Source of the DNA: Calliopsis andreniformis
Lineage: Eukaryota; Arthropoda; Insecta; Hymenoptera; Andrenidae
Reading direction: 5' to 3'
Assembly (NCBI RefSeq): GCF_051401765.1
Contig: NC_135064.1
Span: forward strand, 25,580,001-25,644,000
DNA: 64,000 nt
A program made the position numbers and the translations under genes. The notes below the pieces were generated by a model. It worked only from the letters and a program-made list of their open reading frames with translations, was not told the origin of the DNA and did no database searches. Below are positions 49,271 to 62,419 of the stretch, piece by piece. Positions within the stretch are counted from its first letter, which is position 1. The number at the start of each line of letters is the position of its first letter.

Positions 49271-51151
49271 TGAAAAATTGCTATAAGACCTCTACTTTTA
49301 GCAAAAAAAATTAAACTCAACTCCATCAGTACCTAAAATTCGCCTGCCACATCAAAAGAAGAGAACCAAAAGTAAGTAATGCGCAACAGTTTCAGAAGTA
49401 AGGTGAAATCAATGCATCGATCGCGCTCCAATGATTTCGTCGCGTTCTCGGAAGCGTTTTATCAACGTCACCGCCAGTAGAATAGCACAGCGGCGGCTCC
49501 ATTTCCGATTGCCAGTGCAAGAATGTTCTTTACACGGACGTTACTTTGCGGTAACGACGACACCGGGCCCAATAACTTACGTGGAGCCTTGACTCCTCGG
49601 CCAATCTAAAGAGCCAGTAACGACGCAGCATCCGTGAACTAACGGTCCGCTGCCTGTAAAGAGTTTAACTGGTGGGACGCAATAATTCAGGCCAGTCCTA
49701 TGGTCAGTGCCAGGGTAACCTGAAAGGGCTAAGATATTTATGGGTTGCAGCTGATCTCCGTCCATGTAGAGTTCTTCTCGCGGCGAGGGTGAAACTCTAT
49801 CTTTCCCATAACCGGTGTCTTCTCCTCACAATACGACATTCATGTCTGTTGCGAATGAATCCGCTGTGAAATTAATTCGTTCATCAGGGAACATGGTTAT
49901 TGAAATTCATAGAGGAGATCATGGAGGGACTACTGACGCAAAACAAATATTAATGTTAAAAAAGCATTAACACTTACATACACGAAATAGCGTAGCAACC
50001 CCTACCTCATATCTAAATCATAAACCATGTTGAAGGAAATTGACATCAGATAAAAATGGAATGAAATTTGGATCACATCCAAGGAATAAAGTTCAAACGA
50101 TAGCCAAGAATTTTCCCCCCAAGAAATGAAACTAAAGGAAGAAGGAAACAGAGGGAAGATCCTGCTACCACAAGCAAGTGTTTAGCTGCTTTCAAACTCA
50201 TCCTTCGGTTAACCCTCCCATACACATCTCAATAGCATTGTACGGACGCATCATCGCGTACTGGATACAAACATGGCCCGTAATCCACCCTCAGTATTAT
50301 CGTGACTGGTCTTGGCGAGGCGTCTATTTCAAGAAAACCCTTTCACTGAAAAGGGAACTCCTTTCTCAGCTCCCATCCGCTCCATGGAACACAGTCAAGA
50401 AAGTGTTCCACGTTCGAACTCCGCCAAATCGCGGATCCTTTATGACGTAATCGCATCGAGAGGAGAAACAGCGACGAGAACCCTTTGAGATCCGATGGGC
50501 CCAGCGGGGTAAGGGAGCCGTGTTTTCGAGGAGGCAGCACGACACCATTGCTACAGGGAAGTTTTCTTTGACAGGATGTATCGTAGGTAGCGCTAATGGA
50601 AGTTGGCGCAACATTCGGAGGTGGTAGCTCGTGAAACGCGATCAGGATTTAACCCTCTGCCAACCTCCTCTTTACCCGACCCTGGCCAGCAAAGCTGGCC
50701 CGTAATCCGCCTACGTCGAGTGGACACTACCGCCACGCTCGGGCACAATATCGAGAAGAAATCCCTCTCTCTGGGCAGCTCGCTTGTTACCCGCGCCATA
50801 TGTGGTCCAATCTGAAGAGACTCGAGGCGGTATTACTATTTTCGTCACGTGTCGTTACCTGATGCGAGATCGAGTTTCTCCCGAAAGAGTATTACCCTTC
50901 TGAAATTATCAGATCGTGTGGAGATGCTTCGAACGGACCTTTTAAAACGTCCTCTTTCATTGAGTCTTTCGCTGGAGAGAATACTTATTCCAGGAATCAG
51001 TTGTTCCTTGTAAGTACTGTGGTGGAAGGTCTCTACAGGTGTTTCTTACTGTGGAACAGTTTGACACTTTTATTGCCATGTTATCCATATGTGGACGATC
51101 ATTTTTACATAATGATAGTTATCAGGAGAAGTGGGACACTGTCAAATATTT
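49271..51151. other. Non-coding stretch
   Basis: GC-richer at 49400-49840 and 50200-50960. A short perfect hairpin GGCCAGC-AAA-GCTGGCC lies at 50684-50700. Overlapping frames at 50343-50540 and 50366-50614 (-) and 50178-50450 (+) are unrecognisable. Confidence 0.6.
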
Positions 51152-51372
51152 CTGTACCTTGGAGCCAGTGTAACTGAAGTCCTTTTTCGCTATTTTTTGC
51201 TTATTTATTAACATAGTATTCGAAGTAGTTTATACTGTTAAATTTCTTCATCTACAACGTAACTTAACTAAATTTCTATTATTCTAATAAAACGAAGATG
51301 AAGCAATGAGATCCTGTAAAAAACTTAGTTTTGAAAAATATAAACTTGAGTTACTCTGGCTCTGAGGTACAG
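51152..51372. mobile_element. Foldback MITE with 29-bp terminal inverted repeats
   Basis: The ends 51152-51180 and 51344-51372 are inverted copies matching at 25 of 29 bases; both begin CTGTACCT when read inward. ATTT lies immediately outside each end (51148-51151 and 51373-51376), a possible 4-bp target duplication. The right 83 bp (51290-51372, minus strand) is the second copy of the interspersed repeat at 23520-23602. The interior is AT-rich and has no coding capacity. The superfamily is unclear to me. Confidence 0.65.
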
Positions 51373-54167
51373 ATTTATGAACAATTTTTCTTTCATTTAG
51401 AATCACTGCGTACAGGATGAATTTCACGTGGTAAGCAAAATAGTAGAAATGAAAGAAAAATTGAATTTGATTTTTAAGGTTCACTTAACATAGCCTTAGG
51501 GAAGGGGTGGTTCTATACCCCCAATCTCCCTCCAAACTTGTGCTCGCATATTTTAAGGCACGGTCCATGAAAATTCTTAACACTCTGGCACGTGCTGACT
51601 GTAGTTGTTTTCTAGTTTCACTTCCTCAAAATTTCGGTTACGAATACGTGATCATCTGGGATATCGACATGTTTGAATCACATGTTAGGGGTGCAACCAC
51701 CAGTCTGGCCAGAGGAGAATCAACTTCCTGTATTCCTGTGGCACGCGGCATCCTCAGAGTTAGACTTGGCCTGTTGCGGCGTGTCTAGGTGAGGCTGATG
51801 CATCGCTTCCTCCTTGACGATGGTCGTTCACGGCAATCTGGGGAATTACCTTCACGTTTAGGCACGTCTTAAAACATCAAGACGATTGAAGAGAGGGAAT
51901 ACCTAAACAGCTCCAAAATGACAAGATTTTTTCTTAAGACTTGGTGTCTTGGAGACTCTAAATAGTCTCTAAATACTTCTTGTCACAAAGTCCTACATAT
52001 CACACAGCTGCAGAAAGACCTATCATAAATCAGGGACATAAAATTCTCGAGGAGAAGAAAAAGAAAATTTCAAAAAATCACAATATCAAAAACATTAAAA
52101 AGATTGTTAACTCTCTAATAATTTTTTAGCGGAGATGTAATACACTGAAGGTTGCAAACCATCGCCATACGCCTCCACCTCTCTACACATGTTCGGCATC
52201 CCATCGAACTAAGACATCACCAATGCTCAGCGATTTCTTGTTACGACACAGATTCGAATCTAGGAACTCGAATTCCTTCCTCGAGCCGCTCTGAAAGGAG
52301 CCGAGGCGGCGGGGCGGACAGTAGCGATAGGACCCAAGGTGGTACAAGATTCCAAGAGCTAACACGAGTCTGATTTATTGGCGCGGGGGGCAAAAAGTCG
52401 CTGCAGGCTGGCCTCGTAACCCTTACTTAACCCGGAGACGGGTCCTGGTCATCTTAAAGGACAACGTGCTGACCAGAACCACCGCAGCCAATAACGAGAA
52501 CCATTTGGGATGTCTATTGTTGTCGAAGTCGTTTGTGCTGCAACGAGTCCTCTTGCAGCTCCAGTTTTCGGGACAGGAAGGCATCATTTTTAACCCAGCA
52601 CGAGGGAGGATCTCTGCCTAGCCTTTTGTTATTCTGCATGTGGCTTGGAATTGCACGAATTCAGGCCCCCGTTCTTGTTTCTCCTTCCAAGGAACCCGGT
52701 GTTCTTGGGAAACCGCAGTTCTTTGCTTCCCAGTGGTTACTGTCAATGGGCTATCTTTTTTCTGACGAGAAAGTTGTACGCTTTCCTCTTTGGGTTGTCA
52801 TTTTTCGAATGATGAGGGTGCTAGTGAACTTGTAATTTGTAATATTGCCACTTGTCGATGGACTAACAAGACTAATAATTACAATGAATATAACCCTTAG
52901 TCTGGTATATGTATTTTGTACTGGCTGACCTATTTTACTTTTCTTAGCTAGGCTAACATGACGAGATCAGGAAACGAGAAATTAAGTAAGAGATAAAATT
53001 AGGTTTCTCAAATCTTCATCGTACCAAAGAATAGCAAATGTAGCAGTACTCTGAAACGTGAAGCTTGCAAAACTCTAGAATTATTAAGGTCCTCGAAGTG
53101 GCTGCTTTTTAGAAATTCTTCTATATTAAAAAGCTACCTTTTACTTCCATTTAGATTCCCTTTCTAAGGAGCTGATTCTAGTGTCAAGGAAGTGGCTATC
53201 GATGAAACAACAAAAAAGGCACGCGTGGAACTCGAAGGTAGATTACGAAGGCCTAGGGAAAGCGTTCCTTTCCGGTGTGACCTCGGGGAAACTCTTGGTC
53301 TCCGAACCAGACGAATCTAACGGACGCATGGGCGTGAAATATAAGCTGGAAGCGGTGCACTAGTCTCTAGCGTGCATATAACCAGCATTGCAACATCTGC
53401 CGTCGACCACTAACAGACTGACAGGCCGATCACGCATTTGCGCAACTGTCGCGTCGTCGCATCGGACAGCGGGCTGAGCGAGCCGTTTAGTTTCGCTGTC
53501 GAATGCCGATGATAATGGTAATTTTAGCCTTAGAGAAGGTGTCACCCAGATGTTCCGCGCTATCAAAACATATTATCGAACCCATCGAACAGGGAGATAT
53601 AATAAGAATAAATTATGCGAACGACTACTGCGACGCGAGGCTTCCGCCAATGGACACTGTAAACTTGTGACCCACTCGAACGACCACTTCCTTGTGAAAC
53701 TTTTGACGTTGACGAAGCTCTGCGATTCTCTTTAAATGGATCAGACAGGTAGACTCTACTCTTTAAGAATCAGGTGGAGCTCCTTCAGTCCGATTCTCTT
53801 CTTATGTGTGATATCATATCTTGAAGATGATATGATCGAATGGTTTTGAAAGCTATTAATTACCTCGCCTTCGAGATTCTTCGTAACGAAAGCATCGAAG
53901 ACGAGTTTCTGCGGCAAAAGTTAGCCGTATAAGAGACACAAGTTCCAGACGAAGGGTAGCTCAAGGAAAGACGCAAAGCTGTCTAATGGTGTCACCTGAG
54001 ATCATAATGGATGGTGGCCAAGAATAAAGACTTACTCATGTCAACCGAAGACGCGCTCGCCCTGCATTTCTCTTAGCTTCTCGAAGTAGCTAATAAAAAA
54101 TGACCATAATCTTTATACCACGATCCATCTATCAATGTTATTCTAGGTACATTTAATGACTCTCTGG
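51373..54167. other. Non-coding stretch
   Basis: 52000-52140 is AT-rich and 52240-52560 GC-rich. Frames up to 100 codons (52533-52835, +) are unrecognisable. GATTCGAATC near 52250 is a palindrome that superficially resembles a tRNA B box but has no tRNA fold around it. Confidence 0.6.
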
Positions 54168-54203
54168 AGGATCTATCTTTAGGATCTATCTTTAGGATCT
54201 ATC
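54168..54203. repeat. 13-bp tandem repeat, 2.8 copies
   Basis: AGGATCTATCTTT occurs at 54168-54180 and 54181-54193, with a partial third copy AGGATCTATC at 54194-54203. All copies are identical over their length, indicating a recent small duplication. Confidence 0.9.
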
Positions 54204-55087
54204 GAATTTTGCACAAGCTGCTGTTCGACAAACTTCGACAAGCTCGCCGCGTTTCCCAGAAAAGTCTTTCGATTTTCGTCGTTGCAAAACGACACCGTAA
54301 AAGACTCGAATCTTGACTTATAATTTCCTGTCCCCCTTTCCTAGACCCTCTCGTCCCATTCACCACCAAAGGGTCCGACTTTCCTCCACGCATCTTTAAG
54401 CTTTTCTTCCTTTCCCTCCTTTTTTTGTTTCTTCCCGAAAACTGTCGTCGAAGAAATTAGACCTGTCTCGTGTTTCGACCATGCGCACATCCGGTCCATA
54501 CGTAGCGTTACGTCTACTCGACCTGTGTCGGCCTTGTACTCTCCGACTTTCGTAAAAACAGCCACTTGGCTCTAGTAGCTGATTGGTCGTCGAGGTCACA
54601 GGTTCGTTCATCACCGAACCCATCTATCTCGAATCGCGTGTAGGTTGCGGATTTTACGCGTCAATTGGTCAGAGGTCGCAGAGAAATAATAGAATTCTTG
54701 TTTCTAAAAAACTGGAGACATTCCATTGGGAAGATGAGAATGAGCTAACCTGGTGAAAGGATTCCTTCGAATCCTATAATTATGCGATCTACGTGACAAC
54801 TCGAGATTCTTCGAATCGATCCTGCACGTTGCGAAGGCGAGCTCGGCTTCACAATTTTTCCCTCTAAGACGATGATATTTCACAGAGGCTCTGAATGGTA
54901 GAGGCTCCTCTATCGTAAATGTAAAGATCAAGTGAGCGAGATCGTCCCCTTTTCGCCTTCACCTCGCAAATTCTTGCTCTAATCTGTGAGTAATTGTCCC
55001 GGGACAAAAGGGAAAACGTAGCGAGTCTCGGGGATCCCAGTCGACCTACCAACTCGCCTTTTCCTTTCACACTGCATTTCTTTTTCC

Positions 55088-55089
<2 letters not shown>
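54204..55089. other. Non-coding stretch with a pyrimidine tract
   Basis: A C/T-rich run spans about 54402-54438 (TTCCTTTCCCTCC-like). Minus-strand frames 54341-54565 and 54396-54623 overlap in different frames and are unrecognisable. The sequence near 54765-54830 contains TTCGAATC-like words but no tRNA. Confidence 0.6.

Positions 55090-55126
<37 letters not shown>
55090..55126. repeat. (CT)14 microsatellite plus T9 run
   Basis: Uninterrupted CT units from 55091 to 55118 pass directly into a T run ending at 55126. It is the longest dinucleotide repeat in the window. Confidence 0.95.
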
Positions 55127-55127
<1 letters not shown>

Positions 55128-57730
55128 CTTTGGCGATCAGCCTTGACACCCACAACGACGATTAATCTTCAATTATGGCGTCGCTGACAGCCGTACTCGT
55201 AACACTTTTATAGCCGACGCCTCCTTATACGCTCGCCTCGACTCCTTTGAAATTTATCTGCCCCTGGATTGTGCGCGTCCTTTCGTGCGTCCCGTGGACT
55301 CTTCCTAGAAGAAATTCCACTTTATTTTATCTACCGTTTCCGAGAGAGAACACAGCGAACATGGAGCAATATTACAACAATCGATTTTCGGTTATAAGGG
55401 ATAATGGCTTGAAGAATTGTTCAGATTAGGCGGAGCGAATTGGTGCACCAAATGAGCGCAAGATGTTTCTTTAGGCATATTTAAGCTTGTACCTACTTGA
55501 TCTTCAGCACTGTCAACTTATTTTCTAAAAAGCCTTATGGACTTCACTGTATTGTAATTTTAACACTACAGAATTAAATGATATCTTGTGGCAGAGAATT
55601 CTAGAGTAACCTCTATCTACTTAGGATCCTATACAGAAATTTTAATTCCCTGACTACATGATCTTGTCATAATTTGCAATCATCACACTCACCGAAGTAA
55701 CTCTACGATCTCACTACCTGCATCTCACAAAATTTGCCAAATCACTCAACGCAAAAATCATCTGGAGGGTCTCCAAAAAAGGGAAGTCTCGCATCGAACC
55801 TCCCCTTCTGGCGTGTCTCGCATCGACGTGGCCCTTAATCATCTGTTGACGTTGTGCAAGGGAAAATAGTGACCTCCGGTTGAAGGAAGGGTATTATTTC
55901 GGGTTGAAGGAGAAGGGGAAAAAGAGTCCTCAGGCGGCAAGGGCGATCGGGTCACGGATGATCGAAGGACTGCGAGGCAGGTATTGGTCCTCGAGGTGGC
56001 GTCATTTGTATCGGCAGAAATATGTGGCATCCGACGCAAGGATATTGATGCGCATCAGGAGGGGCTGTCATTGTTGCGCCTGCCACCCCCTCGAACGCGC
56101 GTTTAGCCCTAGAGTCCTCCTCTCCCGTTCGCTCTTAGCCGAGGCCAGGCACGAAAGAACTGCACTTGATATATTGGAACTTTTGTACCTTCTCCCGAGG
56201 AGCTGCTTGCGCAACACCCGGCACATCCTTTTATACGGGGCTCACCGCGATCCACGGATAACTCACCTGCCTGCCACGGTTTTCGTGGAAGTTAATACAC
56301 TGTCAGACAGTTCCCTCCACACGTATCTATTTCGCGAGATGAATGGGTCCCTACCTCTGGCTTCTGGGTGATTACTGGGCTGGAGATTTATGCAAATTTC
56401 TATTTCCACGAATGCAATTATTGGAGAAGTGGAACCTGATTAGCGATTTGTTTCATCCTGGAAATAGTAGGTAAGTATTATGATATTTTGATACTTTGTT
56501 AGATTTTTGTATATTATACGAATTCTACAGGTATTCAGTAATGTATAAAACTTCATTAGGTATAGCAATTTGAGAAGTGAATTTCGAAAATGGAATAACA
56601 AATCAGGGAGCTGGGAACATTTCTCTTCTTCTTTCTGTGAGGTATAAAAGACAGCAAGACTCCTCAATAAAAGAGGAATCTACTCCATGGAGGTCCTCAT
56701 TATGTTAGATCTATTCTATATAATCAATAACAGATAGAAACACAATAGCATTTCTATGATAGATTGAACTCAAACAGTAGGCCTCAGCGCCACCCAAAAC
56801 TCATCCATTACAGAATCCTATTAGAAGACGTTGCAGTCCAATTCAGAACTTCTGCTCCACGAAATCATTACAGACCACCAACCAAAGTGAAACCAAAATT
56901 CTCGTACAAATTCTCACAGAAGTCTTCCGCTTCTCACCTATCGATTTCTTTCTCCATCTCTGCGCGTGGCCCGCTAATGGTGAGAAGAATATAGACAATA
57001 GGCAAAAATATTGCCGCGTGACTGGCCGAAGTTTCGCCTCCCGAAAAAAAAGGCAGACCGAGCAGGCTGTAAATCATTTCGTAGATCATTACGCTGCTCC
57101 TCTTCGTTCTCCTCCTGTTCCTGCGGCCCAGTCCCTTTGACGAGGCGGATCAACCAGCGCCGAAGGAACGCGGCGTTTTTGCGAAAAACGTTTTAACGCC
57201 AGCATAAAACGCATCGTTAGGCGAGAAAAGGGAGTCGAAGGGAGGGCCACGATACGCTTCCCTTCCCGCCATGACTCTCGCCCACGCGTCTCTAACGCGT
57301 TGGTTTGATACAGCCGCGTAAATGATGGATGCCCCGATGGTGGCCAACGTTAGGCGTCATCATTGGGCGGTTTCGCGAGTCCCCAGGAAAGTGTGGAGTC
57401 ATTCGCGCACCTTACGGTAGCCGTGCTGGAGATTTCATGGTCAGCATATGGCGCGTGCGATTTACACGGTGCGAAAATTGGGGCCAAGGTTTCGAGGACC
57501 TGGGAAGCTGCGTTTCTAAGCTGGAATTCATCCTTGCGAAAGTTTCTTAATTATTTGGGATTGGGTATAGGAAAAGATGGGGACGAAGAGGGAGTAGATT
57601 CTGCATGGAATAATAGGTTCAAGGTGTAGGATGAGTTTCTCGTGAGGCGATTCGTTTCTGAGGAAATTGAGGTTGAAGTGGCGTGGAACCTAGGTCTTGG
57701 AAAGTGATAGAAGATTCTTGAAATTATTTT
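55127..57730. other. Non-coding stretch
   Basis: 55780-56380 and 57040-57560 are GC-rich; 56440-56780 is AT-rich. The 163-codon frame 55880-56371 (+) overlaps an antisense frame (55839-56039) and has an Arg/Leu-rich translation with no domain. No gene called. Confidence 0.55.
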
Positions 57731-57786
57731 ATATGGACCAGTGGACCAATGTTGGACCAGTTTGGACTTAAGTGGAACACCCTGTA
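57731..57786 (-). mobile_element. Probable mariner/Tc1-like terminus remnant
   Basis: The plus-strand end reads GGAACACCCTGTA; inverted, TACAGGGTGTTCC is the kind of terminus common in insect mariner-like elements, with TA as the expected target site. Inside the end, GGACCA(G) recurs three times (57735-57762). No transposase remnant or matching left end is visible within about 1.5 kb upstream, so it is a truncated or very degraded copy. Confidence 0.4.
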
Positions 57787-60700
57787 TAATTAACTTATCA
57801 AAGAATATAAAAATAGCAAACACTCAAGCATTGTACAGATCTACTGTTCTACAGTTCTATAAGGAATCATATACCTATCTATTGATGTCTCCAAACGCCT
57901 TCTAAAAATCTCTGCTGCATTCGAAAACGTCGACCAGACAGCTTTCAGAATCGATTAATGACGCATTGTTGGCGGTCCTGCGGCGAATCGCAAGTCAGTC
58001 CTTCGTGTCCCTGGAGTATCGACTGATTCGTCACCGAAAGGCATAGATCCGCGTCGATCTTTTCCTGGAGGGGGATCGAAGGAGGATTTCAAGAGACTCA
58101 ACAATGCGGCGTGCAGCTGCCTTTAAGATCGAGCCGAGTGACAGGACGGAATAAATAAGAGCGCGTGTCTCAAGATCCTCGATCGTGCGTAGAGGGAGAC
58201 ACATTGTGGCTCGTGGCGGTCTTCGCATATTCTTGCTACTCCACTGACTCTCCTTTCCAGGGATTCTATCGAAAGTTCCTCTTCCGGTTTCTCGGAGCTG
58301 GCTATTCGACGCAAGGAATTTGTGAGCGAGGTTTGGAAGGGCTTACGTCAGAGGGTACTGCCCAAAGAAATATCGAACTGAAATGAGGGTGGATTACGAG
58401 CAACCCTCGTGTACCACAATTAATTGGTTCCGTGTTACGTGAGACTTACAGTTAATATCTGTTGTTAATAGTGTATGCGGAATTTTATTTGAGAGATTGT
58501 GTGTTACATGCCAGTTATGTAGAGGCAGAAGGGGATAGTTCTTAACCATCTTGAAATAGAAATTTTTACAAAAACCTTGTACTTCAGAAATTTTATATTC
58601 AGCTGGGTCTACATTATGTATAACTCTGTCATATAATACGTAATCTAGACCCACCTTTAGAGTACCCATTCGGTTTCTTTTTATATCTGATTACCGATAC
58701 ATGGAGCATTACTTTTTCTATATCCAATAGATTCTCAACCCTTTCTTAAACAGATATTCAAAAAAGCATTTCCAAAAAATTGAAAACAACCTTCAGCATA
58801 GAACCAACACTTATCCCTCAACCGAACCCCAGCAACATCCACGCCAAGGCTAACTCAAAAATTACCAGCAACACAATGAACGTCCAAATCTCGCGTAAGA
58901 GGGTGTTCCCTCGTTCCTGGCCGACGGCTTGGAGGCAGCTTAACCAAAACACATTAATAAAAGATGCAGCGTGGTCCGGCTGGCAGCGGAGTCAGAAAGG
59001 AAGGGAAGATTACGAAGCTGGAGGACCGTTCGAAAGGGTCGTAACCCAGCAATTATATCATCTGTCCGCATCGTGGAAGTCGGCGCGCACTTGCGGCGCA
59101 TTCCACGCCGGATAATAACTGATTTTCCTCCGTTCCTGATGACTTCGGCCCTGGCCAGTCAGTCAGTCAGCCCCTCAGGTAGAAAATGCGCGCGGAAGGC
59201 AATCTACGGATTAGCTGGTGAGCCGACACAGAACGAGCACGCGGCCGTTCCGCTTCCCGTTTTTCGCATGGAAGGAGTTAGAGACAAGACAGCCGCCGAT
59301 TCACCGAGATGCCCGCCGCGATTCCGTCGGCGGTGAACAAAAGGGACGAACGTGGCTCACGGTAAACACCGCCCAGGCTTTATTCATTTTGCACTAATAG
59401 CCATGAAGTTATTTGCTGGACGGGCGCACGGCCCGTCTGCGGATTTCTGTGCCGCGATGCGCGAACGCCGTCAGCCTGCGGTTGCGGTTTCAGCGTGACT
59501 TGTTACAAGTCGCACGCATAATGGCTCCGCTGGAGTTTCAATGGCCAGACTGCGCTGTGGGCCGATCGAGAGATAGTGCTGGACTTTTCTGTCCAACGTG
59601 ATTCATTTTCTTTTGGAATTTTAGAGGGAGATGTGGTGTTTGATGTGCAGGGGTTGAATGCTGCGGAATATTCAGATGGATTTACGGTACATACTGTGTA
59701 ACTAAGTTATGTAACTGTTTCGAAAACAGAAAAAAGAAGTATCGCACATTCGCTTAAAGTGAGATATTTCAGAAGTGTTTTATAATATTAATATGAAACA
59801 TCTTTTCGTAAACGTTCTTTTATCAGATGTTACTTTTTGCCAATGTGTTATTTTTGAAGGGAAGGTGTAATATGTACAATATTTCTCTTTAGAAAAGTGT
59901 TTTCTAAAATTTTATGTAACTTTGTTATATAACATCTAGTGTAGACCCACTTTTAGGAAGTTTTGAGGAAAAGGTTTAACAGATCTTTTGGGCAAAGTTT
60001 TAGATAACCATAGAATATCTAAATTTACGTAAATATTAGATATTAGAAGAATTAATCTTTTAAGAGTAGGGGATGGATTTCTCTATTGCTATAAATCAGT
60101 CAAGACATTTTCAAGGGATACCTATAAGTACAAAAGAATTTTTCCCAACCCCTTGAAAATTCTCTCCTCAACTCCTCACCTGAAACTATCATTGCTTCGC
60201 TACAGTATTACAAAGATTTCCACGTAGTATCATAATTCACCTCCACCACATTCTCCGCTACTTATACATATTTCACTCTTTTGCTTCATTTGTTCATCCA
60301 AAATCGCTCATGACGAACTTCTCTACATAGTGCTGTCTTCGAAATCCCTCTCATTCATATTTTTGCGAGTTGAAGTGGAAACAGGTAACGCTATGATACA
60401 CAGAAGGATACACCCCCGTAGCACGTTCATCGAGGGGTCGTCGGGGCACAGGGTTTCGAGGGTGTATGCACGCGTACACGTACACACGCGTCACCCAGAG
60501 TACCTTCGGAGTTCTGCAATATGTTATTGTTCAGCTTGAGCGAGTATCTTAGAGACCTTGCCTACCCCTCACCCATTGTCCTGGCCCTTACAGATATTGA
60601 CAACCCGCAGGAGAAATTGGCGGGATATCTCGAATCTCGAATCTTTCCAGGACACGCATCTGCTCTCGAGGCTCGTCCCTCCACGTAGAATAGGAGGGAT

Positions 60701-62419
60701 TAAATTCGTTTCTCGTTTCGGGGGATATGTGCCTCGAGATTTCATGCACGATCGAGATACCATGACTTTGGCACTTCATAAAAGGGTTCTTACCTTCGAG
60801 GAGCCTCGAGTGCTCTAAATACACAGGAGTCATTTTGATGGAAACAGAGGAACGTTTCTATTGGAATTTTCCTTCTTTCTTCGTGGACTAATTTAAAAAG
60901 ATAACAAGGAAGCAGACGGTATAGAAGGTATCAGATTCCCTCGGTGAAATTAGTCACGATCGAATGCAAAATACCGGGAAACCTTGGGTGGATCTTGAAT
61001 AAGAGGAGGAATCGTATAACGGGGTGGTTTCCGCGTACCAAGCCCCGTAGGTTCTTGCATTATACTCGCTTGAGTTGGCCCCGGTCCTAACAAATGGTTT
61101 CTGAAAGATGTGGCAACCCAGAGGAAAAAGATTTCAAAGAGGAACGAAATTGAAAAAATGAGGGTTGAACAGGTAGAGGTTGCGTAAGTGTCCACGAGGA
61201 AAAGGGAAGTGATACGCGTTTCGTGAGCTCTTAAAATAGTCCTAAACGAAAGGACTTTGTGATAGGAGTGAAATGTAGGTACTTCAACTTAACCACTCTG
61301 GTACTTATTCATAATTTTACTGATTTACGAAAAATGTTCGATATAGATTAAATCACATTCTATTTACTTAGTAACACTAAATTTAACAGGTATTTAAGCG
61401 CCTTGTGACTATAATAATCTGCACAATTTTAACTTGTTTGATTTCAATGATTTATATTCATTTTTGTATGCTGCAGAGAGTGAAAAATGGCTCATATTTT
61501 CTCCTTCAGAATCCCAGACCCTTGGGTCAACATTTACACTTTTCCAATTGCATTTCTTACACTTTACATTCCAAGAACTGGCACTCAAGAAAGGTTATTC
61601 AATTTTTAAATAAAAATATGGTTTACATATCACTCTTTAGAGTTAAAGTAATAGTAATACTTAGCCTTCATATTTGCATTAACTCTGTTACTTGCAAACA
61701 TCCTCAGTCTTTCAAATTTTCTCTAACAGCTCCAGCAATTCTATCGTTAAGTACCCCTAGCAGTGCTCTGAAAGGTACATTCCCAACCAGGTGGTGACCA
61801 TGGCCAGGCTCTCTCCGAGCAGTTTGCAAATTGTGCGGCCTCGTAATGGTCAGGGTCGTAGGTATACACGAGGACTGTTTATCGTGTTCGTAACGTAGCT
61901 ATCTCCATAAAGCCATAGAAAATGTTGCTCCAGTTTTGCCCAACCTGTAGATTTACGACGTGTACGCGTCGTGACGCGGGACTGCTCGGCTCCTGGCCGA
62001 AAGGAAAGGTCCTTGCACGAAATTGCACGGCCGGGGCCCCGTATTCAAAGTGCGCCGTCGCGCTCCTGTAAATCACGTCTTCTCGAAAATTTACAACGTT
62101 GCTCCAGTTTCGGTCACCAGGATTAGTCACGGCTGTGCTCTTCCTGGACGCGACACGCTTGGGCGATGGAACTGTCACCGCCAAGGATACGGAGCGAATC
62201 GGTGCGCGGTGATGGTTAAAAATGCAAAGAAGAGAGCGTTGGCCTTTGTTCTGAAACTTTTTCGACGAACAGAAGTTGCAGAGTTGAAAGGAGATGGTTT
62301 AGGACTGCGTACAATTGGCTGAAAAATGTTCTGCATTTTAATAGAAATCTATTTCCAAATTGATTAGCTATAGGTGCAGCAGAGATGGATAGGGTCAATC
62401 GTAGGATTTGGTGATATTA
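57787..62419. other. Non-coding stretch
   Basis: 58880-59600, 60420-61240 and 61790-62310 are GC-rich; 59600-60120 and 61260-61780 are AT-rich. A short (AGTC)n run lies at 59156-59170. Several frames of 99-130 codons (58780-59115, 58971-59336, 61405-61797, 62023-62322 on +; 61879-62184 on -) show no recognisable protein. CTCGAG-type words cluster at 60660-60810. Confidence 0.55.

Noticed and set aside
49060..49314. 84-codon Lys/Val/Ser-rich frame and its antisense partners
   Set aside because: Open only because the 9-bp minisatellite unit is divisible by three; both strands are equally open.
54750..54830. Two TTCGAATC words resembling tRNA B boxes
   Set aside because: No acceptor stem, D arm or anticodon arm could be fitted; likely chance in this sequence.
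55880..56371. 163-codon plus-strand frame
   Set aside because: GC-rich patch, antisense frame also open at its start, Arg/Leu-rich translation with no family resemblance.
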